The position numbers and the translations under genes are program-made. A DNA stretch of 64,000 nt from Streptomyces sp. NBC_00286 (lineage in GTDB: Bacteria; Actinomycetota; Actinomycetes; Streptomycetales; Streptomycetaceae). Shown here piece after piece: positions 1 to 9,704 of this stretch. Numbering within the stretch: the first letter of the stretch is position 1; each line of letters opens with the position of its first letter. The notes beneath the pieces are model-generated. The model ran no database searches and was not told where the DNA came from. It saw only the letters and a program-made list of their open reading frames with translations. The stretch spans positions 3,658,001 to 3,722,000 of the forward strand of contig NZ_CP108054.1 of the NCBI RefSeq assembly GCF_036173125.1, written 5' to 3'.

Positions 1-1
1 G

Positions 2-661
2 TTTCGGCTGTTGCTGCCGGCGCCGAAGCACTTCAGGGCGGGGTCGTTGCGGCCTCGGGTGCTGGTGCGGACGGTTCGCGGCCATCTCTCGAATCCGTTG
101 CTGCGGCGGCTGTACGCGATCGGGGCGCTGTTCATGACGGTGTTCGGGGCCGTGTACACGGTGATCGGTTACCGGCTGACCGATGCCCCGTTCTCGCTGC
201 CCCAGGGGATCGTCGGGTCGATCTTCCTGGTGTACCTGGTGGGTACGGTCTCGGCGTCGGCTGCGGGCAGGCTGGTGGGTCGGCTTGGGCGCCGGGGCGC
301 CCTCTACCTGGCGGGTGGCACGACGACACTGGGTCTGCTGGTGTCGCTGGCGGACTCGCTGGTGCTGGTGCTGCTGGGCCTGGTCCTGATCACGGCGGGG
401 TTCTTCGCGGGGCACGCGGTTGCCTCGTCGTCCGTGAGCCACGCGGCGAAGGAGGGGCGCGCGCAGGCTTCTGCGCTGTACCAGTCCGCGTACTACGTGG
501 GGGCCAGTGCGGGCAGCACGCTGGGTGCCGTTGCGTTCCACGCGGGGGGCTGGGGCGGGACGGTCGCGCTTGGGCTGCTGGCGGTGGTCGGGGTTGTGGG
601 GATCACGGTGGTGGGGTCGCGTGCGGCTCGGGGGCGGCGGTTGGCAGTGCCGGCGCACTGA
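2..661 (+). CDS. MFS transporter, C-terminal part (cut by window start)
   Basis: This is the C-terminal half of a major facilitator superfamily permease; the frame is open to the window edge, so the true start lies upstream. About six hydrophobic segments are visible, for example around YAIGALFMTVFGAVYTVIG and GIVGSIFLVYLVGT. An inter-helix loop rich in basic residues (GRLVGRLGRRGAL) resembles the conserved loop of the family. The ending is short and charged (SRAARGRRLAVPAH). The pattern is closest to YnfM-type drug/metabolite exporters, but the substrate cannot be read from this part. No neighbour in the window suggests a cargo. Confidence 0.8.
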   Translation, partial: FRLLLPAPKHFRAGSLRPRVLVRTVRGHLSNPLLRRLYAIGALFMTVFGAVYTVIGYRLTDAPFSLPQGIVGSIFLVYLVGTVSASAAGRLVGRLGRRGALYLAGGTTTLGLLVSLADSLVLVLLGLVLITAGFFAGHAVASSSVSHAAKEGRAQASALYQSAYYVGASAGSTLGAVAFHAGGWGGTVALGLLAVVGVVGITVVGSRAARGRRLAVPAH

Positions 662-701
662 GGTCGGCGGCGCGGGCCGGGGGCGGCGTCGGGGTTGGTT
701 T

Positions 702-1210
702 CGCCCCCGCCGCCCCTACCCGTCCCATACCAAGGGGCGCTGCCCCTGGACCCGGCTGAGGGCCGCGCCCCCAGATCCCCTCGGGGCTGCGCCCCTGAAC
801 CCCACGGGGCCCGCCCCTGGATCTCCCTCGGGGCTGCGCCCCTGAACCCCACGGGGCCCGCCCCTGGACCTCCCTCGGGGCTGCGCCCCTGAACCCCACG
901 GGGCCCGCCCCTGGACCTCCCTCGGGGCTCCGCCCCTGAACCCCACGGGGCCCGCCCCGGACCCCGGCCATGGGCTGCGCCCCTGGACCCGCTCGGGGCT
1001 CCGCCCCGGACCCCGTTCGGGGGCCAGCCCCCGAACCCCCGCTCCTCAAACTCCCCCAGCTACCGCTGGGGGACCCCCAAGGGGCTGAATTAAGCCCGTC
1101 CGGCGTTTGAGGACGAGGCCGCCAGGCCGATGCGGGGTCTGGGGCGGCAGCCCCAGCGGGGTCCAGGGGCGGAGCCCCTAGGTATGGGACGGGTAAGGGC
1201 GGCGGGGGCG
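702..1210. repeat. 0.5-kb element with 52-bp inverted ends
   Basis: The gene-free stretch 662-1330 is dominated by this element. Its left arm (702-753) and right arm (1159-1210) are inverted copies that differ at only a few positions; both contain CCCGTCCCATACC next to a GGGGC/GCCCC palindrome. Inside are a tandem array (779-966) and a motif AAGCCCGTCCGGCGTTTGAG (about 1094-1113) of a kind common between Streptomyces genes. It encodes no convincing protein. It separates the MFS gene from the sigma factor gene and could fold into a very large hairpin. Confidence 0.75.
779..966. repeat. 47-bp tandem repeat, four copies
   Basis: Four consecutive copies of a 47-bp unit start with CCTCGGGGCTGCGCCCCTGA. 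The first three differ by about one base; the last is degenerate. Each unit holds two short palindromes (GGGGCTGCGCCCC and GGGGCCCGCCCC). There are no unique spacers, so this is not a CRISPR array. Confidence 0.85.
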
Positions 1211-1330
1211 GAACACCTCTGAGCTGGGCGTTCGTGCACTCCGGGGGCCATTGTCAGTGGGCTGCGATAGCTTCCGAAGTGCGGCGCGCAAAGGTGCGTG
1301 CGACGGAAACAGCCACAGGGGTGGGTTGGC

Positions 1331-2347
1331 ATGAGCGACGGCACGGTGACGACGGCGGATCTCGACGTCCGGCTGGAGAAGCACCGGGTCGAGCTGACGG
1401 GGTACTGCTACCGGATGCTCGGCTCGTCCTTCGAGGCAGAGGACGCGGTGCAGGACACACTGGTGCGCGCCTGGCGCAGCTACGACAAGTTCGAGGGCCG
1501 CTCCTCGATGCGCTCGTGGCTGTACCGGATCGCGACAAACGTATGCCTGGACATGCTGACGGCGGGCAACAAGCGGGCCCGCCCCATGGACCTGACGGAC
1601 TCGACCCCGCTGGCGCAGGCGGCACTGACCCCGCGCCCGGACAACACCTGGTTGGAACCCATGCCGGACAACCGCGTACTGCCCACACCCAGCGACCCGG
1701 CCGAGGCGGCGGTGGCCAAGGAGTCGGTGCGGCTCGCCTTCATGGCCGCCCTGCAGCAACTGCCGCCCAAGCAGCGGGCCGTACTGATCCTGCGCGAGGT
1801 TCTGCAGTGGAAGGCGAGCGAGGTCGCCGAGCTGCTCGACACCACGGTCCCCTCGGTCAACAGCGCGCTCCAGCGCGCCCGGGCGACCCTCGCGGAGCGC
1901 GACGGCGCGGCGGCGGAGGGCGCCGTCTCCGACCCGCTGGACGAGGAGCAGCAGAAGCTTCTGGAGCGCTATGTGGCGGCGTTCGAGGGGTACGACATGA
2001 CGGCGCTGACTGCGCTGCTGCATGAGGACGCCGTGATGACGATGCCGCCGTTCGACCTGTGGCTGAGCGGACCCGAGGACATCACGGGCTTCATGACGAC
2101 GCTCGGCGCCCCCTGTGCGAACTCGCACCTGGTGCCGGTCGAGGTCAATGGCCTCCCCGGCTTCGCCCAGTACAAGCCCGATCCGGAGAACGGCGGCTAC
2201 ACGCCCTGGGCCGTGCAGGTGCTGGAGATATCAGGGGGCCGGATCATGGGGTTCCACTGCTTCCTCGACACGAAGCGGTGGTTCCCGCTCTTCGGGCTGC
2301 CCCTCCACCTCGAGGCTGATCCCGACCAGGCCGAGCAGCCCGCTTAG
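1331..2347 (+). CDS. ECF sigma factor with SnoaL-like C-terminal domain
   Basis: This is a group-4 sigma factor of about 338 residues. Region 2 is visible at about residues 10-75 (CYRMLGSSFEAEDAVQDTLV, then RSWLYRIATNVCLD). Region 4 lies at about 135-190 (QLPPKQRAVLILREVL, then AELLDTTVPSVNSALQRA). The remaining ~130 residues form a SnoaL/NTF2-like domain ending in a Pro/Asp-rich tail. This layout matches the SigG/TIGR02960 group, in which the tail replaces a separate anti-sigma factor and modulates activity. The ATG at 1331 was chosen because it starts just before the conserved N-terminus. The 3' end overlaps the convergent STAS gene by 117 bp. Confidence 0.9.
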   Translation: MSDGTVTTADLDVRLEKHRVELTGYCYRMLGSSFEAEDAVQDTLVRAWRSYDKFEGRSSMRSWLYRIATNVCLDMLTAGNKRARPMDLTDSTPLAQAALTPRPDNTWLEPMPDNRVLPTPSDPAEAAVAKESVRLAFMAALQQLPPKQRAVLILREVLQWKASEVAELLDTTVPSVNSALQRARATLAERDGAAAEGAVSDPLDEEQQKLLERYVAAFEGYDMTALTALLHEDAVMTMPPFDLWLSGPEDITGFMTTLGAPCANSHLVPVEVNGLPGFAQYKPDPENGGYTPWAVQVLEISGGRIMGFHCFLDTKRWFPLFGLPLHLEADPDQAEQPA

Positions 2348-2617
2348 CGCGGCGTCCGGATCGCGCAGGCGTATCCGGCCCCCGGCCCGGCGGGCGGCGA
2401 GCTGGAGTCTGGCCAGTACGTCGACGGTGGTCAGTCCGGGCGGACCGAGTCCCGCGACATCGCAGACCACGACCCCGGCACCGGTGGCCTCCAGTCTCGC
2501 GCGCACGTCCTCGCACAGCCGGGGCACGTCATCACGGGTGACGGAGCCGGGCAGCACGAGTACGGCGGGTGTCATGGAGTTCACGAACGGTAGACCGGGC
2601 GGCGGCACGGAACTCAT
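2231..2617 (-). CDS. STAS-domain protein (anti-sigma antagonist-like)
   Basis: This is a 128-residue protein with a single STAS fold: strand PAVLVLPGSV, helix VPRLCEDVRARLEATGAG, strand GVVVCDVAGLG, then TTVDVLARLQLAARRAGGRI. The position that is a phosphorylated Ser in SpoIIAA-type antagonists falls near GLTTVDV, where a Thr is present. Its C-terminal ~39 codons lie antisense to the end of the ECF sigma gene, which is unusual for two apparently intact genes. It follows deoA on the same strand after about 100 bp. A shorter start (ATG at 2575) is possible; neither start has a strong ribosome-binding site. Confidence 0.7.
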   Translation of the reverse strand: MSSVPPPGLPFVNSMTPAVLVLPGSVTRDDVPRLCEDVRARLEATGAGVVVCDVAGLGPPGLTTVDVLARLQLAARRAGGRIRLRDPDAALSGLLGLVGISLEVEGQPEEREPPLRVEEAVEPHDPAP

Positions 2618-2641
2618 CGCCGGGCCGGCGTGAGATCGCTT

Positions 2642-2668
2642 CGTCCAAGGTCACATCGGCCTTGGACG
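2642..2668. terminator. Hairpin after deoA
   Basis: The arms CGTCCAAGG and CCTTGGACG form a perfect 9-bp stem around a 9-nt loop, downstream of the deoA stop on the minus strand and ahead of the STAS gene. There is no T tract. It is followed by a 16-bp near-palindrome (2688-2703, GGTGAAC-TC-GTTCACC) that could be an operator for the STAS gene. Confidence 0.4.
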
Positions 2669-2721
2669 GGCGTACCCCGGAGGGCTTGGTGAACTCGTTC
2701 ACCCGAAACGGACAGCCCGGC

Positions 2722-4014
<1,293 letters not shown>

Positions 4015-4056
4015 GGCTTTCCTTCCACGGTTCACAGGCACTTGGGGAGATGGCGG

Positions 4057-4452
4057 TCACTTGGGGAGATGGCCCGGCCCGAAAGCCTGCGGCAGCATCT
4101 CGGACAGCGGCACGATCCCCGCCGGGGTCTCCAGGAGCAGATCGGGGCCCCCGAACTCGTACAGCAGCTGGCGGCAGCGCCCGCACGGGACCAGGATCTC
4201 GCCCCGGCCGTCCACGCAGGTGAAGTGCGTCAGCCGGCCGCCGCCGGTGAGCTGGAGCTGCGAGATCAGGCCGCATTCGGCGCACAGTCCGAGCCCGTAC
4301 GAGGCGTTCTCGACATTGCAGCCGGACACCGTGCGGCCGTCCTCGACCAGGGCCGCCGCGCCGACCGGGAAGCCCGAATACGGGGCGTACGCACGGGACA
4401 TGGCCGCGCGTGCCGCTTCCCGGAGGGCCTCCCAGTCGACGGGGGGTGTCAC
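4057..4452 (-). CDS. cdd: Cytidine deaminase
   Basis: This is a 131-residue tetrameric-type cytidine deaminase converting (deoxy)cytidine to (deoxy)uridine. The zinc site is visible as CAEC (ligand Cys plus catalytic Glu) and PCGRC (two ligand Cys). The substrate-binding NVENASYG and the early YAPYSGFPVGAA motif are also present. The GTG start overlaps the stop of the upstream permease by 4 nt (GTGA), so it is probably translationally coupled to the transporter. With deoA it forms the salvage end of the operon. Confidence 0.95.
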   Translation of the reverse strand: MTPPVDWEALREAARAAMSRAYAPYSGFPVGAAALVEDGRTVSGCNVENASYGLGLCAECGLISQLQLTGGGRLTHFTCVDGRGEILVPCGRCRQLLYEFGGPDLLLETPAGIVPLSEMLPQAFGPGHLPK

Positions 4453-5702
4453 TTGCCCTGGCCCTTGCGATACGGCATGCCGTTCGCCCTCGGCATGCGC
4501 AGGCGCTGCGCGGACAGTGCGAGGACGAGCAGCGTGATGACGTACGGAGTGGCGGAGACGACCTGGTTCGGAACCTCGTCGGTGACGGCGTACCAGGTGA
4601 AGACCAGCGCGCCGACGGCCAGGGTGAGCACGGCGGCCACGTACTTCTTCTTGATCACCAGCCAGATCGCGCCGATGACCAGCAGGATCGCGGCGAGCAG
4701 CAGCAGGGCGTGGACGTTCTCGGCGCCGCCGCGCAGGTTGAGGCTGTCGGTGTAGCCGAACAGGCCGGCGCCGATGGCGAGTCCGCCGGGCATCCAGTTG
4801 CCGAAGATCATCGCGGCGAGGCCGATATAGCCGCGGCCGCTGACCTGGCCCTCCAGGTAGAAGGGGTTGGCCACGATGGAGAGGAAGACGCCGCCGAGGC
4901 CGGCCAGTCCGCCGGAGATGATCACGGCCAGGTACTTGTACTTGTAGACGTTCACGCCGAGCGACTCGGCGGCGACCGGGTTCTCTCCGCAGGAGCGCAG
5001 GCGCAGGCCGAAGGGCGTACGCCACAGGATCCACCAGGTGGCGGGGACCAGCGCGACGGCGATCAGGGTCAGCCAGGAGACGTTGGTGACCAGTCCGCCG
5101 AGCAGGCCCGCGATGTCGGAGATCAGGAACCAGCCCTGGCGGTTGAGGTCGATGAGCACGTCGGAGAGGCCTGGCACCGTGAAGTCGCCGAGGGACTCGA
5201 CCTGCGGGGACTGCTTGCCGGAGCCGCCGAAGGCGATCGGGGCCAGGTAGCGGGTGGCGCCGAGGGCCAGGATGTTGAGGGCCACACCGGAGACGATGTG
5301 GTTGACGTTGAAGGTGATCGTGACGATCGCGTGCAGCAGTCCGCCGACGCAGCCGCCGATGATGCCGACGAGGATGCCGGTCCACGGACCCCACTGGTAG
5401 CCGGCCCAAGCGCCGAACCAGGTGCCGAGGATCATCATGCCCTCGAGGCCGATGTTGACGACGCCCGCGCGCTCCGCCCACAGGCCGCCGAGACCGGCGA
5501 GACCGATCGGGACGGCCAGTTCGAGCGCGGTGGACATCTGGCTGACGTTGGTGATGCCGTCGGCCCCGGTGATGATGCGGACGATCGAGGTCAGCGCCAG
5601 GGCGCCCGCGATGACCAGCAGAAGGACGGGGAGCGTGAGCCGGCGGCCGCCGGGTGCCGCGGGCTGCAGCGTGGGCTGGTTGACGTCGGTTGCGGTGGTC
5701 AT
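4449..5702 (-). CDS. Nucleoside ABC transporter permease (second)
   Basis: This 417-residue integral membrane protein belongs to the BPD_transp_2 family and pairs with the adjacent permease. About ten hydrophobic segments are present. The conserved central block AERAGVVNIGLEGMMILG is the family signature that contacts the ATPase side. A longer loop after the first helices and an extra hydrophobic pair near the C-terminus (VIGAIWLVIKKKYVAAVLTL) are visible. It overlaps the preceding permease by 4 nt and cdd by 4 nt, so the four genes are tightly coupled. The family and context (BMP lipoproteins, cdd, deoA) indicate nucleoside import. Confidence 0.92.
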   Translation of the reverse strand: MTTATDVNQPTLQPAAPGGRRLTLPVLLLVIAGALALTSIVRIITGADGITNVSQMSTALELAVPIGLAGLGGLWAERAGVVNIGLEGMMILGTWFGAWAGYQWGPWTGILVGIIGGCVGGLLHAIVTITFNVNHIVSGVALNILALGATRYLAPIAFGGSGKQSPQVESLGDFTVPGLSDVLIDLNRQGWFLISDIAGLLGGLVTNVSWLTLIAVALVPATWWILWRTPFGLRLRSCGENPVAAESLGVNVYKYKYLAVIISGGLAGLGGVFLSIVANPFYLEGQVSGRGYIGLAAMIFGNWMPGGLAIGAGLFGYTDSLNLRGGAENVHALLLLAAILLVIGAIWLVIKKKYVAAVLTLAVGALVFTWYAVTDEVPNQVVSATPYVITLLVLALSAQRLRMPRANGMPYRKGQGK

Positions 5703-6829
5703 CGGCCCGCCACCTCCTTCTCGGTGGTGTTGTCAGGAGTGGCGCCGAGGACGTGGCCCGCGGCGAGTTCCGCGCCGACGCGGCGCTGCTGGCGGCGCAG
5801 ACCCCATTCGCGTACGGCCTCGTACGAGACGACGACCGAGAGCACGATCAGGCCCTGCATGATGACCGCGATTTCCTTGTCGTAGTCGTGGAAGTCGAGT
5901 TCCGGCGAGGCCTTGTCGAGCCAGGCCCACAGCAGGGCCGCGAAGGCGATGCCGGTCGGGTTGTTGCGGCCGAGCAGAGCGATGCCGATGCCCAGGAAGC
6001 CGATGCCGGTCGGGAAGGCCAGGCTGTAGGTGTGGGTGTCGCCGAGGAGGATCGGCAGCCCGGCGAGGCCGGCCATGCCGCCGGAGAGCAGCATGGCGGC
6101 GAGCACCATGCGCTTGGGCTCCACTCCACTGGCGGCGGCGGCGGACTGCGAGGCACCCGAGGCGCGCAGGTCGAAGCCGAAGCGGGTGCGGTTGAGGACG
6201 ACCCAGTAGGCGATGCCGAGCAGGACGGCCAGGATCACCAGGCCGTAGATCTCGCCGGCGGCGCCCAGGTCGATCCCGGGCACCCAGCCGGACTCCTTCA
6301 TCTCGCCGGTCGTGTTGTTGTTGCCGACCTTGACGCCGAAGACGTTCGGCAGCCACAGGTAGCCGATGACGGAGGTCGCGATCGCGTTGAGCATGATCGT
6401 CGCGACGACCTCGCTGACGCCGCGGGTCACCTTCAGGACACCGGCGATACCCGACCAGAACATGCCGGTGAACACGGCGGTCAGGAGCAGCAGCGGGATC
6501 TGCAGGGGCGCCGGCAGCGCGACATGCGCGCCGACGATGGCGGTCATCATGGCGGCGAGCTGGTACTGGCCGTCCACGCCGATGTTGAACAGGTTCATCC
6601 GGAAGCCGATGGCCACCGCGAGCGCCGCGATGTAGTACATCGAGGCCTGGTTGATGATCAGCACCTGGACGTCGGAGAACGTGGCCTGCTCGAACATCAG
6701 CGCGTACGGCTCGACCGGGTTCTTACCGGAGGCGACCAGCACGATCGAGGTCAGGGCCACGGCCACGACCAGCGCGATGACCGGACCGGCCACCGCGAGG
6801 AGCAGCCGCTCCTTGTCGAACTTCTTCAT
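5699..6829 (-). CDS. Nucleoside ABC transporter permease (first)
   Basis: This 376-residue BPD_transp_2 family permease is the YufP/NupP-like partner of the downstream permease. It starts with a charged MKKFDKERLL segment followed by about nine hydrophobic helices. The family block IGFRMNLFNIGVDGQYQLAA is present at about residues 75-95. Its ATG overlaps the last base of the ATPase stop codon, and it overlaps the next permease by 4 nt. A heterodimer of the two permeases would form the membrane channel. Confidence 0.92.
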   Translation of the reverse strand: MKKFDKERLLLAVAGPVIALVVAVALTSIVLVASGKNPVEPYALMFEQATFSDVQVLIINQASMYYIAALAVAIGFRMNLFNIGVDGQYQLAAMMTAIVGAHVALPAPLQIPLLLLTAVFTGMFWSGIAGVLKVTRGVSEVVATIMLNAIATSVIGYLWLPNVFGVKVGNNNTTGEMKESGWVPGIDLGAAGEIYGLVILAVLLGIAYWVVLNRTRFGFDLRASGASQSAAAASGVEPKRMVLAAMLLSGGMAGLAGLPILLGDTHTYSLAFPTGIGFLGIGIALLGRNNPTGIAFAALLWAWLDKASPELDFHDYDKEIAVIMQGLIVLSVVVSYEAVREWGLRRQQRRVGAELAAGHVLGATPDNTTEKEVAGR

Positions 6830-8397
6830 CAGCGGGCCTCGTCTTCCGGGGCTTCTGCCTGCTCTTCGAGCTGCTCTGCGAGCTCTTCGTTCTCGAGGTG
6901 TCCGGAGGCAGCGCCGGTCATGGCCGAGCCGAGTTCCTCCGGGGTGATGGTGGCCGGGTCGGCGTCCGCGACCAGCCTGCCGTTGTAGATCACCCGGAGG
7001 GTGTCGGAGAGGCCGATCAGCTCGTCCAGGTCGGCGGAGATCAGCAGCACGGCGAGGCCCTCGCGGCGCGCCTCGCGTATCTGGTCCCAGATCGCGGCCT
7101 GCGCACCGACGTCCACACCGCGGGTGGGGTGCGCGGCGAGCAGGAAGCGCGGCTTGTGGCTCATCTCGCGGCCGACGATCAGCTTCTGCTGGTTGCCGCC
7201 GGACAGGGAGGCCGCCGTGACGTCGATGCCGGGAGTGCGGACGTCGTACGCCTCGACGATGCGCCGCGTGTCCTCCTGCGCGGCCTTCGGGTCGAGCCAG
7301 ACGCCCTTCGCGTTGGGCCGCTCGGTGACATGGCCGAGGATGCGGTTCTCCCAGAGCGGGGCTTCCAGGAGCAGTCCGTGGCGGTGGCGGTCCTCGGGGA
7401 TGTAGCCGACGCCCTGCTCGCGGCGCTTGCGGGTGGGCCAGGAGGTGATCTCCTCCTCGGCCAGCTTGATGACGCCGGAATCGGCGTGCTTGAGGCCGAT
7501 GAGCGCGTCAACCAGCTCGGTCTGGCCGTTGCCCTCGACTCCGGCCAGGCCCAGGACCTCGCCCGCGTGGATGGTGAAGCTGATGTCGTCGAGCAGGGCC
7601 TTGCCGCCGGGGGCTTCCAGGCGCAGGTCCTCGACGGTCACTACGGAGCGGTCGGTGACCGTGGACTCCGCGGTCTCAGGGGTCGGCAGCTCGCTGCCCA
7701 CCATCAGCTCGGCGAGCCGGCGCGGGGTCGTCTCGGCGGGCACGACCGTGCCGACCGTCGTACCGCGCCGGATGACCGTGATCTCGTCGGCGACGGAGAG
7801 CACCTCGCCCAGCTTGTGGGAGATGAAGATGACCGACAGGCCCTCCGCCCGCAGCTCACGCAGGTTGGCGAAGAGGGCGTCCACCTCCTGCGGCACCAGG
7901 ACGGCGGTGGGCTCGTCCAGGATCAGCGTGCGGGCGCCGCGGTAGAGGACCTTGAGGATCTCCACGCGCTGGCGGGCGGCCACACCGAGTTCCTCGACCA
8001 GGAGGTCGGGGCGCACCCCGAGGCCGTACCGCTCGGAGATCTCCTGGATCTTGCGGCGGGCCTTGCCGCCGATGCCGTACAGCTTCTCGCTGCCGAGCAC
8101 GACGTTCTCGAGGACGGTCAGGTTGTCGGCGAGCATGAAGTGCTGGTGCACCATGCCGATGCCGCGGGCGATGGCGTCGGCGGGGCTGTGCAGGGTGACC
8201 TGCTCGCCTTCGATCGCGATGGTGCCCTCGTCCGGCTTCTGCATGCCGTAGAGGATCTTCATCAGGGTCGACTTGCCGGCGCCGTTCTCGCCGACGAGCG
8301 CGTGAACGGTGCCCTTGTGGACGCTGAGGTGAATGTCGTGGTTGGCCACGACCCCGGGGAATCGCTTGGTGATCCCGGCGAGTTCGACTGCGGTCAC
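6829..8397 (-). CDS. Nucleoside ABC transporter ATPase, two ABC domains
   Basis: This 522-residue tandem ATPase is of the type found with BMP-family importers. The N-terminal domain has Walker A GENGAGKST and Walker B LILDEPTAVL. The C-terminal domain has a degenerate Walker A (GVEGNGQTELVDAL, no GKS/T) but a good signature LSGGNQQK, as in related sugar and nucleoside ATPases. The C-terminal tail is rich in Glu. The start is uncertain: I give the GTG at 8397, but a ribosome-binding site AGGAG lies 8 nt before an in-frame ATC at 8442, and the sequence between reads as a plausible N-terminus. The overlap with the first permease suggests coupled synthesis. Confidence 0.9.
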   Translation of the reverse strand: MTAVELAGITKRFPGVVANHDIHLSVHKGTVHALVGENGAGKSTLMKILYGMQKPDEGTIAIEGEQVTLHSPADAIARGIGMVHQHFMLADNLTVLENVVLGSEKLYGIGGKARRKIQEISERYGLGVRPDLLVEELGVAARQRVEILKVLYRGARTLILDEPTAVLVPQEVDALFANLRELRAEGLSVIFISHKLGEVLSVADEITVIRRGTTVGTVVPAETTPRRLAELMVGSELPTPETAESTVTDRSVVTVEDLRLEAPGGKALLDDISFTIHAGEVLGLAGVEGNGQTELVDALIGLKHADSGVIKLAEEEITSWPTRKRREQGVGYIPEDRHRHGLLLEAPLWENRILGHVTERPNAKGVWLDPKAAQEDTRRIVEAYDVRTPGIDVTAASLSGGNQQKLIVGREMSHKPRFLLAAHPTRGVDVGAQAAIWDQIREARREGLAVLLISADLDELIGLSDTLRVIYNGRLVADADPATITPEELGSAMTGAASGHLENEELAEQLEEQAEAPEDEAR

Positions 8398-8520
8398 CTG
8401 ACCGCCCGCCGCCTCGGCCGGAGGGCTGCTGGACGCGTTGATGGCGCACTCTCCTGGGGAAGGGGGTCGTCTACGCGCGCCCCTACGGCATCGGAAGAGG
8501 GGCGACTGACCGCCGACAAC

Positions 8521-8551
8521 GGGGTACGGGGAGAAAGACTCCCGGTACCCC
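8521..8551. terminator. Hairpin between BMP gene and ATPase gene
   Basis: GGGGTACGGG and CCCGGTACCCC pair with a single bulged base around a GAGAAAGACT loop. The hairpin lies about 70 nt past the stop of the BMP gene and before the ATPase gene on the same strand. A second small stem, GGTAACC/GGTTACC, is at 8562-8579. Such an internal hairpin could keep the abundant lipoprotein message high relative to the membrane genes. Confidence 0.5.
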
Positions 8552-8622
8552 GTTCAGCGGAGGTAACCCCGCGGTTACCAGCGGCCACTCGGGGCCGCCG
8601 CACTGCTCGTGGTCCTGCCGGA

Positions 8623-9669
8623 TCAGCTGGTCTTGACCTTGATCTCGCCGCTGATGATCTTCTCCTTGGCCGTCGTGATGGCTGTCTGGAGCTCGGTGTT
8701 GTTCTTGAACTTCGGATTCGAGTCCGCGAGGCCGACCTGACCTGCCTTCAGATCGCCCCTGACGATACCGGTCGCTGGTTTGCCGTCCTCGACCGACTTG
8801 GCGAGGTTGTACACCGCCTTGGCGACGTCCTTCGTCGCCGAGGTGAGGATGTGGTTCTTGTACTTGGCGAGGGCTTCCTGCTGGTACTGGTCGGAGTCGA
8901 CGCCGATCGCCCACACCTTGCCCGCGGCGGCGGCCTCGATCACACCCTGGCCCGAGAGACCCGCCGCCTGGTAGACGACGTCGGCCTTCTTCTCGATCTG
9001 GCTCTCGGCGGCCGTCTTGCCCTTGTCGGGGCTGGAGAAGCCGCCCTCCTCCGCGGTCTGCGTCAGGTACTGCGAGAGCACCTTGACCTTGGGGTTCGTA
9101 TCGGCGACGCCCTGCTTGTAGCCCGCCTCGAACTTGTGGATCAGCGGGATGTCCACACCACCCACGAAGCCGACCGTGTTTGTCTTCGTGGACTTGGCGG
9201 CGGCGACACCGGCGAGGTACGAGGCCTGCTCCTCGGAGAAGACCAGGTCCGCGACGTTCTTCGCCTCGATGGTCGCGTCGTCGACGATGCCGAAGGTGGT
9301 GTCCGGGTACTTCTCCGCCGCCTCCTTCACAGCCGTCGCGTACGCGTAGCCGACGCCGACCACCGGGTTGTAGCCCTGCTTGGCCAGCGACGTCAGGCGC
9401 TGCGTCTTGTCGGCGTCCGTCTCGCCCTCGGTGGGCTCGACGTCGGTCGTCTCGTAGCCGAACTCCTTCTTCGCCTGCTCCAGGCCCGCGTACGCCGCGT
9501 CGTTGAAGGACTGGTCGCCCTTGCCGCCGATGTCGTACGCGATGGCGAGGCCCTGGTTGCCGTCAGCCTCCGAGGAGGCCGAGGTCGAGGTGCCGCCACA
9601 AGCGGTCAGAGCGAGGGCGAGAGAGGTGGTCGCGGCGCCTGCGAGAGCTAGGCGGGAAACCCGGCGCAT
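8623..9669 (-). CDS. BMP-family nucleoside-binding lipoprotein (proximal copy)
   Basis: This is a substrate-binding protein of the Bmp/Med family, 348 residues, and the extracellular receptor of the adjacent ABC importer. The signal peptide MRRVSRLALAGAATTSLALA ends in a lipobox LTAC, so the mature protein is a lipid-anchored lipoprotein. The mature part shows family motifs AYDIGGKGDQSFND, VGVGYAYA and GFVGGVDIPLI. The ATG at 9669 has AGGAG seven nt upstream. It is about 70% identical by eye to the neighbouring gene at 10015-11058, so the pair arose by tandem duplication. Its promoter-like block lies unusually far upstream because a dispersed repeat intervenes. Confidence 0.93.
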   Translation of the reverse strand: MRRVSRLALAGAATTSLALALTACGGTSTSASSEADGNQGLAIAYDIGGKGDQSFNDAAYAGLEQAKKEFGYETTDVEPTEGETDADKTQRLTSLAKQGYNPVVGVGYAYATAVKEAAEKYPDTTFGIVDDATIEAKNVADLVFSEEQASYLAGVAAAKSTKTNTVGFVGGVDIPLIHKFEAGYKQGVADTNPKVKVLSQYLTQTAEEGGFSSPDKGKTAAESQIEKKADVVYQAAGLSGQGVIEAAAAGKVWAIGVDSDQYQQEALAKYKNHILTSATKDVAKAVYNLAKSVEDGKPATGIVRGDLKAGQVGLADSNPKFKNNTELQTAITTAKEKIISGEIKVKTS

Positions 9670-9704
9670 TGGTTGGTGCTCCTGTCGTACAAGGGCGGCC
9701 TTGG

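Noticed and set aside
779..966. CRISPR-like array
   Set aside because: The units are contiguous 47-bp tandem copies with no unique spacers and no cas genes nearby.
702..1210. Plus- and minus-strand frames rich in Pro/Gly/Arg in the repeat element
   Set aside because: They are artefacts of GC-rich tandem repeats; no ribosome-binding site and no family sequence.
4410..9651. Very long plus-strand frames opposite the ABC transporter genes
   Set aside because: They are antisense shadows of high-GC coding sequence with a Gly/Val/Asp/Arg bias and no recognisable domains.
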